Assembly: GCA_030626465.1 (NCBI GenBank)
Contig: DAOUOU010000058.1
Location: forward strand, 1 to 14,446
Reading direction: 5' to 3'
DNA: 14,446 nucleotides
Source of the DNA: Bacteroidales bacterium
Lineage (GTDB): Bacteria; Bacteroidota; Bacteroidia; Bacteroidales; UBA10428
In this document: piece after piece, positions 6,732 to 14,032 of the stretch
Numbering within the stretch: the first letter of the stretch is position 1
How the letters are laid out: each line of letters starts with the position of its first letter
The notes under the pieces: model-generated
Told to the model about the DNA's origin: nothing
What the model saw: the letters and a program-made list of their open reading frames with translations, nothing else
Database searches by the model: none
Position numbers and translations under genes: made by a program

Positions 6732-7103
6732 TTACTCTGACACCAGGTTTACTTTACATCCTGATTGGCTCCGGAGCCTCTGCCCACTTAACAGGACTCT
6801 GTTGCTATTGCCAATGATATACCAGTTGATTTCAAATTCAGAAGCCGGTATCAGACTTGCCAGTTTCCTCAATATTAAAAGAATCCACTTAGATGAACTA
6901 TCATTAATTCGCCTAAGCTTAATATTAATGACTTCCGTCTTTCGATTTCCCAGGTTGAAGGCGAGTATCCATTTCAGTAAATTGCTGTAGAACCAGCTCG
7001 TTTCTTTTAAAGTAGAATTTCCTGAAATTTCCACCACGCTTTTCGATTCATCAATGTGAACAGTGGGAGAGGTTTCTCCTCCCTCGATTGAGAAAGTCTT
7101 CAT
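6732..7103 (-). CDS. Divergent SiaC-family (DUF1987) paralog with Asp at the phosphosite
   Basis: A 123-residue paralog of the next gene, starting with ATG at 7101-7103. TSPTVHIDES (11-20), VVEISGNS (23-30) and the core block INDSSSKW (66-73) align without gaps to the partner's INTGSSKW. The predicted phospho-Thr is replaced by D68. The acidic WYYEEDDE block of the partner has become WYIIGNSNR (94-102). The tail SGQRLRSQSGCKVNLVSE is basic rather than acidic but still aligns in length, so this is divergence and not a frameshift. It is transcribed first in the unit. It could be a constitutively phospho-like or non-phosphorylatable form that competes with or modulates its neighbour; this is inference. 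The family assignment of this copy rests mainly on the N-terminal two thirds. Confidence 0.72.
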   Translation of the reverse strand: MKTFSIEGGETSPTVHIDESKSVVEISGNSTLKETSWFYSNLLKWILAFNLGNRKTEVINIKLRRINDSSSKWILLILRKLASLIPASEFEINWYIIGNSNRVLLSGQRLRSQSGCKVNLVSE

Positions 7104-7187
7104 ACAAAGTTTAGTTCTTTATTAAAGGTAAAATATATCATCAAATTTCTCACATCAAAAGCAGTGATTTAACTTAATAACGAACGG

Positions 7188-7199
7188 TGATTTAAATCA
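7188..7199. promoter_or_regulatory. Perfect 12-bp palindrome, candidate operator
   Basis: TGATTTAAATCA is a perfect dyad. Its left part is repeated 23 nt upstream in GTGATTTAA at 7164-7172. The position between divergent units suits a dimeric repressor such as the ancestral TetR protein, but the binding protein is unknown. Confidence 0.35.
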
Positions 7200-7267
7200 T
7201 CCTGCCGCTTTAGTATTCGTAATTATCATTTTACCGATTAAACAGAACAGTTGGCCGATTTTTCATT

Positions 7268-7296
7268 CTTGCCTCATGTTCCTCACTTTATATTTG
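7268..7296 (+). promoter_or_regulatory. Candidate promoter for the tetR remnant/efflux genes
   Basis: CTTG (7268-7271), a 17-nt spacer and TATATTTG (7289-7296) fit the Bacteroidota pattern TTTG-N17-19-TAnnTTTG with one mismatch at -33. It would leave an untranslated leader of about 100 nt before the ATG at 7407. Confidence 0.4.
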
Positions 7297-7387
7297 CCTG
7301 GAGTTTTCTTAGTTTATCATTTTGGATTTGTTGGTTTCCTTAATGATTTTTTAATAAGCTATAGAAAACTAAAAAAACTTATTTAGT

Positions 7388-7395
7388 TACATTTG
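7388..7395 (+). promoter_or_regulatory. Alternative -7 box close to the tetR remnant start
   Basis: TACATTTG is an exact TAnnTTTG match only 11 nt before the ATG at 7407. No TTTG -33 element is visible at the right distance, so this site is weaker than the one at 7268-7296. Confidence 0.25.
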
Positions 7396-7406
7396 TTTTT
7401 TCTTTT

Positions 7407-7683
7407 ATGACCGTAGCGCTTACTGAAATACTAAACAAAGTATCTGCACTATACTTGAATTACGGAATACGCAGTATCACTATGGATGAAGTTTCTGCCG
7501 AGCTTGGAATTTCAAAAAACTCTGTACCAGCATGTGGCTAATATCCCTCAAAGCAAAGTCATCACTGTTGAAGAATATACATCTGATGAGTATATGCTGG
7601 AATTGCTGGAATACCATCTTAGAGCTCTATTGAACGAAAAAGGAATTTTACTGTTAGAGAAATATTTATACGAATTGAAATAA
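7407..7683 (+). pseudogene. Degraded TetR/AcrR-type repressor
   Basis: The first frame (ATG 7407, stop TAA 7539-7541, 44 residues) encodes a TetR N-terminal helix-turn-helix: ILNKVSALYLNYGIRSIT, MDEVSAELGIS, then a broken end. The expected KKTLYQHV continues in another frame from about 7519. The A6 run at 7514-7519 is two bases short of, or one base over, an in-frame length. The second frame then runs to the stop at 7681-7683. After YQHV it passes almost directly into a typical TetR C-terminal end, with EYMLELLEYHLRALLNEKG and LLEKYL. About 100 residues of the ligand-binding domain are therefore missing, compared with the usual length of about 200. Frameshift plus internal deletion makes repressor function very unlikely. 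It lies 13 nt before the TolC-type gene, the usual place for a local efflux repressor. An A6 homopolymer error could explain the frameshift but not the deletion. Confidence 0.8.
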
Positions 7684-7696
7684 AAACTCCAAAACC

Positions 7697-9091
7697 ATGA
7701 AGTTCATACCTTTGATATTTTACCCCGTTATTGCACTGATGATGTCATTTAATTTATCAGCACAAACCGATTCGGTAATGAAATTTTCGCTTTCGGAAGC
7801 ACAGAGTTATGCCATTGAAAACTTTTTTATGAGCAAGAACGCAGCTCTGGATATTGAATATGCCCGCAATAGAGTATGGGAAATAACAGCTATCGGTTTA
7901 CCGCAAATTACAGGAGGAGTAGATTATACCTATATTCCGGAAGTGCCGGAAGCTTCTTTCGGAGGCGAGTATTTTCTTGCCAGTACCGTTGGTAATAATG
8001 AATTTGTTACCGGAGCTGATTTACAGGACCCCAGCAGAGTAGGTCTGGAATTTAATGAATTTGAACCCATTAAGCTTGCCGTTGAGCAAAACGTTTCTTA
8101 CAATGTTATGTTAAACCAACTCTTGTTCAGTGGTGAATATATTGTTGGTTTAAAAGCAGCAAGAACATACAAACAACTTACTGTGGAGAGTTTTGAGAAA
8201 CAAAGCATCGGTCTTAAAGAAATGGTTGCCGGCACTTATTATTCCCTGTTGATCCTGGAGAAGAATCAGGAATTGCTTGAAGGAACTGTTGAGAATCTGA
8301 AAAAAATATATAGTGATACAAAAAAGACCAGTGACCAAGGGCTTCTGGAAGAAACTGAAGCCGACCAGATAGCGATAAATGTTAAACGTACTGAAAACTC
8401 GTTAAATGCTAATACCCGGCAGATCGAATTTATGTCGAGGATGCTTAAATACCAGTTAGGTCTAAATGTTGAATCGGAGATCGTACTTACTGATGACCTG
8501 GGGAAATTAATAGATATTAATTTAATCGATCTGACAAATCTGATAAATTTTAACCTCGAGAACCACATAGATTACCGGTTGCTTGACACTCAGGAAAGGC
8601 TGAACACACTGCTTGTGAAGCGTGAGGAATCGATGTATCTCCCGACTCTTTCAGCCTTCTATAAATACGAAGATCTATTTGAAAAAGCTACACTTGACTT
8701 TACAATGAGACACATGGTCGGTGTAAATCTGAGTGTGCCAATTTTCCAGAGCGGTATGAAAAGTGCTTCTGTCAGCATGGCCAAAATTGAGCTGGAGAAA
8801 TCTCAGAATATGAAGACTCAGGAATCGCAACGATTATTCATGGAGGCAGACCAGGCTAAACTGGATTATCTCACTGCTCTTGAAACATACAATAACGAGC
8901 TAGATAATTTTTATTTGTCCAGGAAAATTCTGGATTATTCGATCGAAAAGTATAGTTACGGAATAATATCAAGTATGGACCTGACCCTTGCCAACAACCA
9001 ATACCTGGAAGCTCAGTTGTCTTTATCGACTGCTATACTCTATTTGCTGAATGCAAAAATTAATCTTGACAAAGCGTATAGCCAATTATAA
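7697..9091 (+). CDS. TolC-family outer-membrane efflux protein
   Basis: Outer-membrane channel of a tripartite efflux pump (OEP/TolC family), 464 residues, normal length. A signal peptide is visible: MKF, a hydrophobic stretch to about residue 21, and cleavage near SAQ-T (residue 23). The mature part starts with KFSLSEAQSYAIENF, the typical first helix of OEP repeat 1. A long helical region follows at about residues 165-260 (EKQSIGLKEMVAGTYYSLLILEKNQ and on). Repeat 2 starts at about residue 280, with VGVNLSVPIFQSG at about 340-352 and the closing KILDYSIEKYSYGIISSMDLTLANNQYLEAQ region. It is the first intact gene of the efflux cluster, 13 nt after the tetR remnant and 39 nt before the adaptor gene. 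Substrate cannot be inferred. Confidence 0.92.
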   Translation: MKFIPLIFYPVIALMMSFNLSAQTDSVMKFSLSEAQSYAIENFFMSKNAALDIEYARNRVWEITAIGLPQITGGVDYTYIPEVPEASFGGEYFLASTVGNNEFVTGADLQDPSRVGLEFNEFEPIKLAVEQNVSYNVMLNQLLFSGEYIVGLKAARTYKQLTVESFEKQSIGLKEMVAGTYYSLLILEKNQELLEGTVENLKKIYSDTKKTSDQGLLEETEADQIAINVKRTENSLNANTRQIEFMSRMLKYQLGLNVESEIVLTDDLGKLIDINLIDLTNLINFNLENHIDYRLLDTQERLNTLLVKREESMYLPTLSAFYKYEDLFEKATLDFTMRHMVGVNLSVPIFQSGMKSASVSMAKIELEKSQNMKTQESQRLFMEADQAKLDYLTALETYNNELDNFYLSRKILDYSIEKYSYGIISSMDLTLANNQYLEAQLSLSTAILYLLNAKINLDKAYSQL

Positions 9092-9130
9092 ACCATTATG
9101 TGCCAAATGAAATCATATAAAACCAAGAGA

Positions 9131-10369
9131 ATGAAAAAAGCAATTATAGTATTTGCCGTTATTTTATCTGCTTGTACAGCGTCGACAGATAATAATGTGA
9201 ATGATCTTATTGCAAAAAGAGATTCTTTACAAAAAGCGCAATTAGAAATTAGCAAGGAACTAAACCAAATTGATCATGAGATAGCCATATTGGATTCATC
9301 CAGAAATGCAGATGATCTGAAAATCATCAAAAAGATCACTGCGCAAAAGAACAGGATTGCAAGTATCCAGTTACAAATAAAAAAGCTGGAAGGGAAGATG
9401 ACCCCTGAAGTAAAAGATAACCTTACACCGGTTGTGGTTAAACAAGTAAAAGGAGAAGAATTCAATCATTATATTATCGTGTACGGCAATGTAGCAGCTA
9501 AAAATTATGCATTGATCAGTCCTGAAATGAATGGCCGTATCGAAGAAATTTATGTGAACGAAGGGCAACAGGTTTCGAAAGGTAAATTGCTTCTTTCTCT
9601 GAATACCGATGCCATAGAAAAACAAATTGAGGGAACAAAAAGCTCTCTGGATTTGGCTACTATAACATTTGAAAAACAAGAAGCTCTCTGGAAACAGGGC
9701 ATCGGTTCGGAGATACAGTATCTGGGAGCAAAAAATCAAAAAGAAACCCTCGAAACTCAGATTGAAGCTCTCGAGGCACAACTGCGCATGGCACAGATCA
9801 GAGCACCATTTTCAGGAATAGTTGATAAGATCTTTTCAAAGAAGGGCGAGATCGCAAGTCCCATGATGCCGGTTGTTGAATTTGTAAACCTGGACAGGAT
9901 GATCGTTAAGGCTGATGTATCTGAAAGCTATATCGGTAAAGTGAAAGCAGGGCAGATAGTTGAACTGACATTTGCTTCACTGCCGGATGTGAAGATAGAA
10001 ACTCCAATAATCAGGATTTCCAAAGTAATTGATTCGAAAAGCAGGACTTTTCAGATTGAACTGAATGTGAACAACCATAAACAACTGATGCGTCCAAATA
10101 TGATTTCTACCATACGTATCAAAGATTTTTCCTCTGAAGATGCATTTGTTGTGCCTTCACTGGTAATAAGGAAAGATATTTCAGGCAACTATGTATATAT
10201 CGTACAGGAAAAAGAAGAACAACAAATTGTTGAAAAACGGTACGTGGAGACTTCCCTCTCTTACGATGATAAGACCATGATCAGTAATGGCCTGAATGAA
10301 AACGACAGGGTAGTTGTTGAAGGGTATCATCTTGTTAGTACGGGCGTACCTGTAAAAATTAGTGAATAA
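9131..10369 (+). CDS. RND efflux adaptor lipoprotein (membrane fusion protein, HlyD/AcrA type)
   Basis: Periplasmic adaptor linking the RND pump to the TolC-type channel. I choose ATG 9131 (412 residues) because it gives a clean lipoprotein signal, MKKAIIVFAVILSAC with lipidated C15. Starts at 9098 or 9107 would only add a polar leader. Domain order is: an N-terminal coiled coil at about 23-90, then the first lipoyl half GRIEEIYVNEGQQVSKGKLL (135-154). The alpha-hairpin spans about 160-222, the second lipoyl half is IRAPFSGIVD (223-232), and a beta-barrel spans about 240-330. A membrane-proximal domain closes the protein. The pre-lipoyl coiled coil is absent from AcrA and is of a kind I recall from Bacteroidota adaptors. 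It depends on LspA-type processing. The pump gene starts 19 nt downstream, so translation is probably coordinated. Confidence 0.93.
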   Translation: MKKAIIVFAVILSACTASTDNNVNDLIAKRDSLQKAQLEISKELNQIDHEIAILDSSRNADDLKIIKKITAQKNRIASIQLQIKKLEGKMTPEVKDNLTPVVVKQVKGEEFNHYIIVYGNVAAKNYALISPEMNGRIEEIYVNEGQQVSKGKLLLSLNTDAIEKQIEGTKSSLDLATITFEKQEALWKQGIGSEIQYLGAKNQKETLETQIEALEAQLRMAQIRAPFSGIVDKIFSKKGEIASPMMPVVEFVNLDRMIVKADVSESYIGKVKAGQIVELTFASLPDVKIETPIIRISKVIDSKSRTFQIELNVNNHKQLMRPNMISTIRIKDFSSEDAFVVPSLVIRKDISGNYVYIVQEKEEQQIVEKRYVETSLSYDDKTMISNGLNENDRVVVEGYHLVSTGVPVKISE

Positions 10370-10388
10370 CAGGCAAAAATTATTTGAA

Positions 10389-13300
10389 ATGAGTGCGAAA
10401 GACCTATCAGAAAAAGTAGTCAGGGAATTTAAGCTTACTACCCTTGCCCTGAAAAATAAGAATACCGTATATATTTTGGCTGTCGTCTTATTGCTTGCCG
10501 GAATACTTTCTTATCGTAATCTGCCAAAAGAACTTTTCCCTGAAATTGTATGGCCCCAAATAATGGTGCAAACAGTCTATTTCGGAAATTCTCCGGAAGA
10601 TATTGAAAATCTTATTACAAGGCCTCTTGAAAAGGAGATCGAGAATGTCAGAGGATTGAAAGAAGTAACCTCGATCTCGGCACAGGACGCCTCCATGATA
10701 TTCGCAGAATTTACTACCGACGTCGACCTCGAAGATGCATTGCGCAGGGTCAAAGATGCAGTGGATAACGCAAGCGATGAGATACCCTCGGGCGATGATG
10801 TGTCAGGACCCCTGGTATTCGATATTGATTTCTCCGAATTTGCTATCCTGAACATTAACCTCTCAGGGGATTATAGTGTGGAAGAATTAAAATTCTATGC
10901 CGAATACCTGCAGGATGAAATTGAAAGCATTGGCGAGATATCAAAAGTACTGATTGAAGGGGTCAACGACCGTGAAGTAAAGATCAATGTCGACCTGGTT
11001 AAGCTTGAAGCCTATGAGTTAGCTTTTTTTGATATCGCTCAGGCCGTGCGTTCAGAAAATGTTTCCATCTCAGGCGGTGAAATACTCCTTGGAAAAACAC
11101 GGCGAAGTATCAGAACAGTTGGGGAGTTTGAAGATGTCAAAGAGCTGGAGAATATCATTGTTAAGAAAGACGAAGACAAAATAGTCTATTTGAAAGATGT
11201 TGCAGCTATTGTTTACGGGTATGAAGAACCCACAAGCTTTGCCCGTCTGGATAAAGAATCTGTCGTTTCTGTTCAGGTTGTGAAAAAAGGCGGCGAGAAC
11301 CTTCTTTCCACTACTGATAAGGTCTATGATGTGCTTGAAAAAGCGAAGGAAGATAATATGCTGCCGGAAAACCTGAATGTTTCTATTACCAATGATCAGA
11401 GCGAGTCGGCAAAAATGCTGCTTAAAAACCTTGAAAACAGCATGATCCTGGGTGTGATATTCGTGGTACTTGTGCTCTTTTTCTTCCTGGGTACCCGCAA
11501 CGCTCTTTTTGTCGGACTGGCAATTCCCATGTCAATATTTATATCGTTTTTGGTCATTGGAATTATTGATTTTCGTATCAATATGATCGTGCTGTTCGCC
11601 CTTATTCTGGCACTGGGTATGCTCGTCGATAATGCCATTGTTGCCGTTGAGAACATCTATCGTTTTGTTGATAATGGTTATGAACCATGGGAGGCGGCCA
11701 GGAAAGCCGTTGGTGAAATAGCAGTGCCTATCATTGCTTCCACTGCCACCACTCTAGCAGTATTTTTTCCTCTGGCCATGTGGGAAGGAATTATGGGAGA
11801 GTTTATGAAATACCTGCCCATAACCCTTATCATCGTTCTTACATCCTCATTATTTGTAGCGCTTGTGATTATACCGGTGGTTTCTGCCACCTTTATTAAG
11901 GTCAAATCGAATATTGGAAACGGAAATACAGCGCTTAAGCAAAGAATGGGGCTTTTTATTGCCACAGGAATGGTTGTTACCGGTCTTCTCCTTTTGTTGA
12001 CCGGATGGAGGATATTCCCAAATCTATTGATTGCCTTTGGCTTAATAGGTGTTTTGAACCTGCTGTTTCTTCGTCGCATGGAATCCTGGTTCCAGGATAT
12101 ATTTCTTGTCAGGTTGGAACATGTGTATAACCGTACATTAAGATTTGCTCTGCGTGGAAAAAACCTGGTATTGTTTTTTGTAGGTACGATATTTCTGTTA
12201 CTTATCACTATCGTGTTGTTCTTTTCGCGTTTACCCGATATAATCCTGTTCCCCGATGCCGATCCGAACTATATCAATATAGTAAGTGAATTACCTATTG
12301 GTACGGATATTACCGGAACAAATGATTTTATCGATCGGCTCGAAGATGATATTATCAACTTTTTTCAACCCTATAAGAATGAAAAAGGTGATGCAATTGT
12401 TGAATCAATATTAACAACAGTTGGAAGAGGAGACCCCTTTGATTTTTCAGCAGGAACAAAGCCAAACCAGGCAATTATTACGGTTAGCTTCATCGATTTT
12501 GAATTACGGGGAGAAGAGAATAAAACTTCAGATATGATGCGGGATTTAAGCAATTTTGTCGCCGGAAGATATCCGGGCGTAGAGATTGAAGTATCGAAAG
12601 ACGATGGAGGCCCTCCGACAGGAAAACCTGTTAATCTCGAGATTATTGGTCAGGACTTCGATAAACTGGTGTATCTGACCGATACAATTAAAACGTATAT
12701 CGAACTGGCCAATATAGAAGGTATTGAAGGCCTGAAAATGAATATAAGTACCCAAAAGCCGGAATTGCTGATACATATCGACAGAGATAAAGCACAACGC
12801 TTTGGGCTTAATACACAACAGATTGCATTTACTATCCGGCAGGCTCTGTTTGGTGAGCAGGTTTCTGATTTCAAGGTAGGCGAAGACGAATATCCCATAC
12901 AGATTCGGCTGGCCGACCATTATCGATATGACCTCCCTGCTTTACTGAATATGAAGATGATAGTATATGGCGATGGCCCTCCTACTTACATTCCTCTTTC
13001 TTCAGTTGCTGATTTCGAGTATTCGACCACATTTAGTTCGGTACGCCGTAAAGACCTGGACAGAGTAGTGACACTTTATTCAAATATTATTGAAGGATAT
13101 AATGCCAATTCTATCAACCAGCAACTGGCAGGTTTGATGGAGAGTTTTGATATGCCTGTTGGCTACAGGTATGAGTTTACCGGTGAGCAACAGGAACAAC
13201 AGGAATCGATGACCTTCCTTGGACGTGCCTTTTTGATCGCTATCGCTTTGGTGCTTGTAATCCTGGTAACTCAATTTAACTCTATCATCAGACCCATTAT

Positions 13301-13874
13301 AATTCTTTTTAGCATTCTCTTCAGTACTATAGGTGTCTTTGGCGGATTATGGATCTTTAATATGGACTTTATTATTATTATGACAGGCATAGGTATAATA
13401 TCTCTGGCAGGTATTGTGGTGAATAATGCTATTGTTCTGGTAGATTATATTGAATTACTGAAAGCCAGAAAAAGAAAAGAACTGGGGCTGCCCGACGGGG
13501 CTTTTCTTCCTCTCGACGCGGCTACCGAATGCATTGTCCTTGGAGGCCAGACCAGGTTGCGCCCGGTATTGCTTACGGCAATTACAACAATTCTTGGCCT
13601 ACTCCCAATGGCAATTGGTTTGAATTTTGATTTCCAGGGATTGCTGCAGAATTATGATGCCAACATGTTTTTAGGAGGAGATATGGCTGAAATGTGGAGC
13701 CCCATGTCGTGGACAGTGATCTTCGGTTTAACTCTTTCAACATTCCTTACCCTGATCATTGTTCCTGTGATGTACAGAATGACAACCCTTGCTCAAAAGA
13801 AACTACGCACTCTTGCATCAGTATTCAAAGACCGTAAAAATGAAATTATGAATAATGCAAGCCTGACAGATTAA
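10389..13874 (+). CDS. RND-family efflux pump, inner-membrane permease
   Basis: Proton-driven inner-membrane pump of the RND superfamily (AcrB/ACR_tran), 1161 residues from ATG 10389. A GTG at 10362 overlapping the adaptor gene is a less likely start. TM1 is at about 27-41, followed by the conserved FPEIVWPQIMVQTVYFGNSPEDIE porter entry. TM2-TM6 run from about residue 350. TM4 carries LVDNAIVAVEN with D414 and N415, where AcrB has Asp-Asp. TM10 carries VVNNAIVLVDY with N1012-N1013, where AcrB has Lys940-Asn. An additional hydrophobic pair (about 521-540 and 545-561) lies between TM6 and TM7. Two more insertions lie near the C-terminus, KRKELGLPDGAFLP and the NFDFQGLLQNYDANMF region. These account for the length above the usual 1020-1060. 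The gene is intact; the substrate (drug, bile salt, lipid, metal) is not determinable by eye. Confidence 0.93.
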   Translation: MSAKDLSEKVVREFKLTTLALKNKNTVYILAVVLLLAGILSYRNLPKELFPEIVWPQIMVQTVYFGNSPEDIENLITRPLEKEIENVRGLKEVTSISAQDASMIFAEFTTDVDLEDALRRVKDAVDNASDEIPSGDDVSGPLVFDIDFSEFAILNINLSGDYSVEELKFYAEYLQDEIESIGEISKVLIEGVNDREVKINVDLVKLEAYELAFFDIAQAVRSENVSISGGEILLGKTRRSIRTVGEFEDVKELENIIVKKDEDKIVYLKDVAAIVYGYEEPTSFARLDKESVVSVQVVKKGGENLLSTTDKVYDVLEKAKEDNMLPENLNVSITNDQSESAKMLLKNLENSMILGVIFVVLVLFFFLGTRNALFVGLAIPMSIFISFLVIGIIDFRINMIVLFALILALGMLVDNAIVAVENIYRFVDNGYEPWEAARKAVGEIAVPIIASTATTLAVFFPLAMWEGIMGEFMKYLPITLIIVLTSSLFVALVIIPVVSATFIKVKSNIGNGNTALKQRMGLFIATGMVVTGLLLLLTGWRIFPNLLIAFGLIGVLNLLFLRRMESWFQDIFLVRLEHVYNRTLRFALRGKNLVLFFVGTIFLLLITIVLFFSRLPDIILFPDADPNYINIVSELPIGTDITGTNDFIDRLEDDIINFFQPYKNEKGDAIVESILTTVGRGDPFDFSAGTKPNQAIITVSFIDFELRGEENKTSDMMRDLSNFVAGRYPGVEIEVSKDDGGPPTGKPVNLEIIGQDFDKLVYLTDTIKTYIELANIEGIEGLKMNISTQKPELLIHIDRDKAQRFGLNTQQIAFTIRQALFGEQVSDFKVGEDEYPIQIRLADHYRYDLPALLNMKMIVYGDGPPTYIPLSSVADFEYSTTFSSVRRKDLDRVVTLYSNIIEGYNANSINQQLAGLMESFDMPVGYRYEFTGEQQEQQESMTFLGRAFLIAIALVLVILVTQFNSIIRPIIILFSILFSTIGVFGGLWIFNMDFIIIMTGIGIISLAGIVVNNAIVLVDYIELLKARKRKELGLPDGAFLPLDAATECIVLGGQTRLRPVLLTAITTILGLLPMAIGLNFDFQGLLQNYDANMFLGGDMAEMWSPMSWTVIFGLTLSTFLTLIIVPVMYRMTTLAQKKLRTLASVFKDRKNEIMNNASLTD

Positions 13875-13903
13875 GCCAGGAACAAATTGAAAACAATATT
13901 CCA

Positions 13904-14029
13904 ATGAAAAAAACAGGTAATTTGATGCATTTTGCTTCTCTTGCTGTCTGGTTGCTTTCTCCCCTTTCCGGTTATGTCACCGGGCAGGTTTATGCCGTGG
14001 ACGGCGGAGTAATAAAATCAACTCTTTAG
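13904..14029 (+). CDS. Short ORF encoding a signal-peptide-like 41-residue product
   Basis: ATG 13904 to TAG 14027-14029, 41 residues. The sequence has a basic start (MKKTGN), a hydrophobic core (about residues 9-23, ASLAVWLLSPLSG) and possible cleavage sites near VTG-QV or VYA-VD. That leaves only 10-15 mature residues. It lies 29 nt after the pump gene and 3 nt before the next ATG, in the same reading frame as that gene (TAG-TGC-ATG). It may be a real small secreted peptide, a leader coupling translation to the next gene, or the surviving 5' end of a lost exported protein. I do not recognise the sequence. Confidence 0.4.
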   Translation: MKKTGNLMHFASLAVWLLSPLSGYVTGQVYAVDGGVIKSTL

Positions 14030-14032
14030 TGC

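Larger units (their letters stand above)
7104..7406. other. Divergent intergenic region between SiaC pair and efflux locus
   Basis: AT-rich 303-nt gap with no credible ORF. It should carry the promoters for the SiaC-family pair (-) and for the tetR remnant/efflux genes (+). It contains a perfect palindrome at 7188-7199, a direct repeat GTGATTTAA (7164-7172 and 7187-7195), and two TAnnTTTG -7-type motifs on the + strand. I found no clear TAnnTTTG on the minus strand near 7103. Confidence 0.6.

Noticed and set aside
6732..6830. Frameshift explaining the odd C-terminus of the divergent SiaC paralog.
   Set aside because: The tail aligns in length with the paralog without gaps, so substitution rather than a frame change accounts for it.
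7513..7520. Programmed -1 ribosomal frameshift in the tetR remnant (A AAA AAC heptamer in the zero frame).
   Set aside because: The heptamer is in the correct phase for -1 slippage, but -1 leads into the frame with codons CTC TGT ACC. The TLYQHV continuation needs +1 (or -2). The large internal deletion would also leave no functional repressor.
11678..12208. 176-codon minus-strand ORF opposite the RND pump.
   Set aside because: It is antisense to well-conserved transmembrane coding sequence, has no recognisable domain, and is one of several shadows in this long gene.
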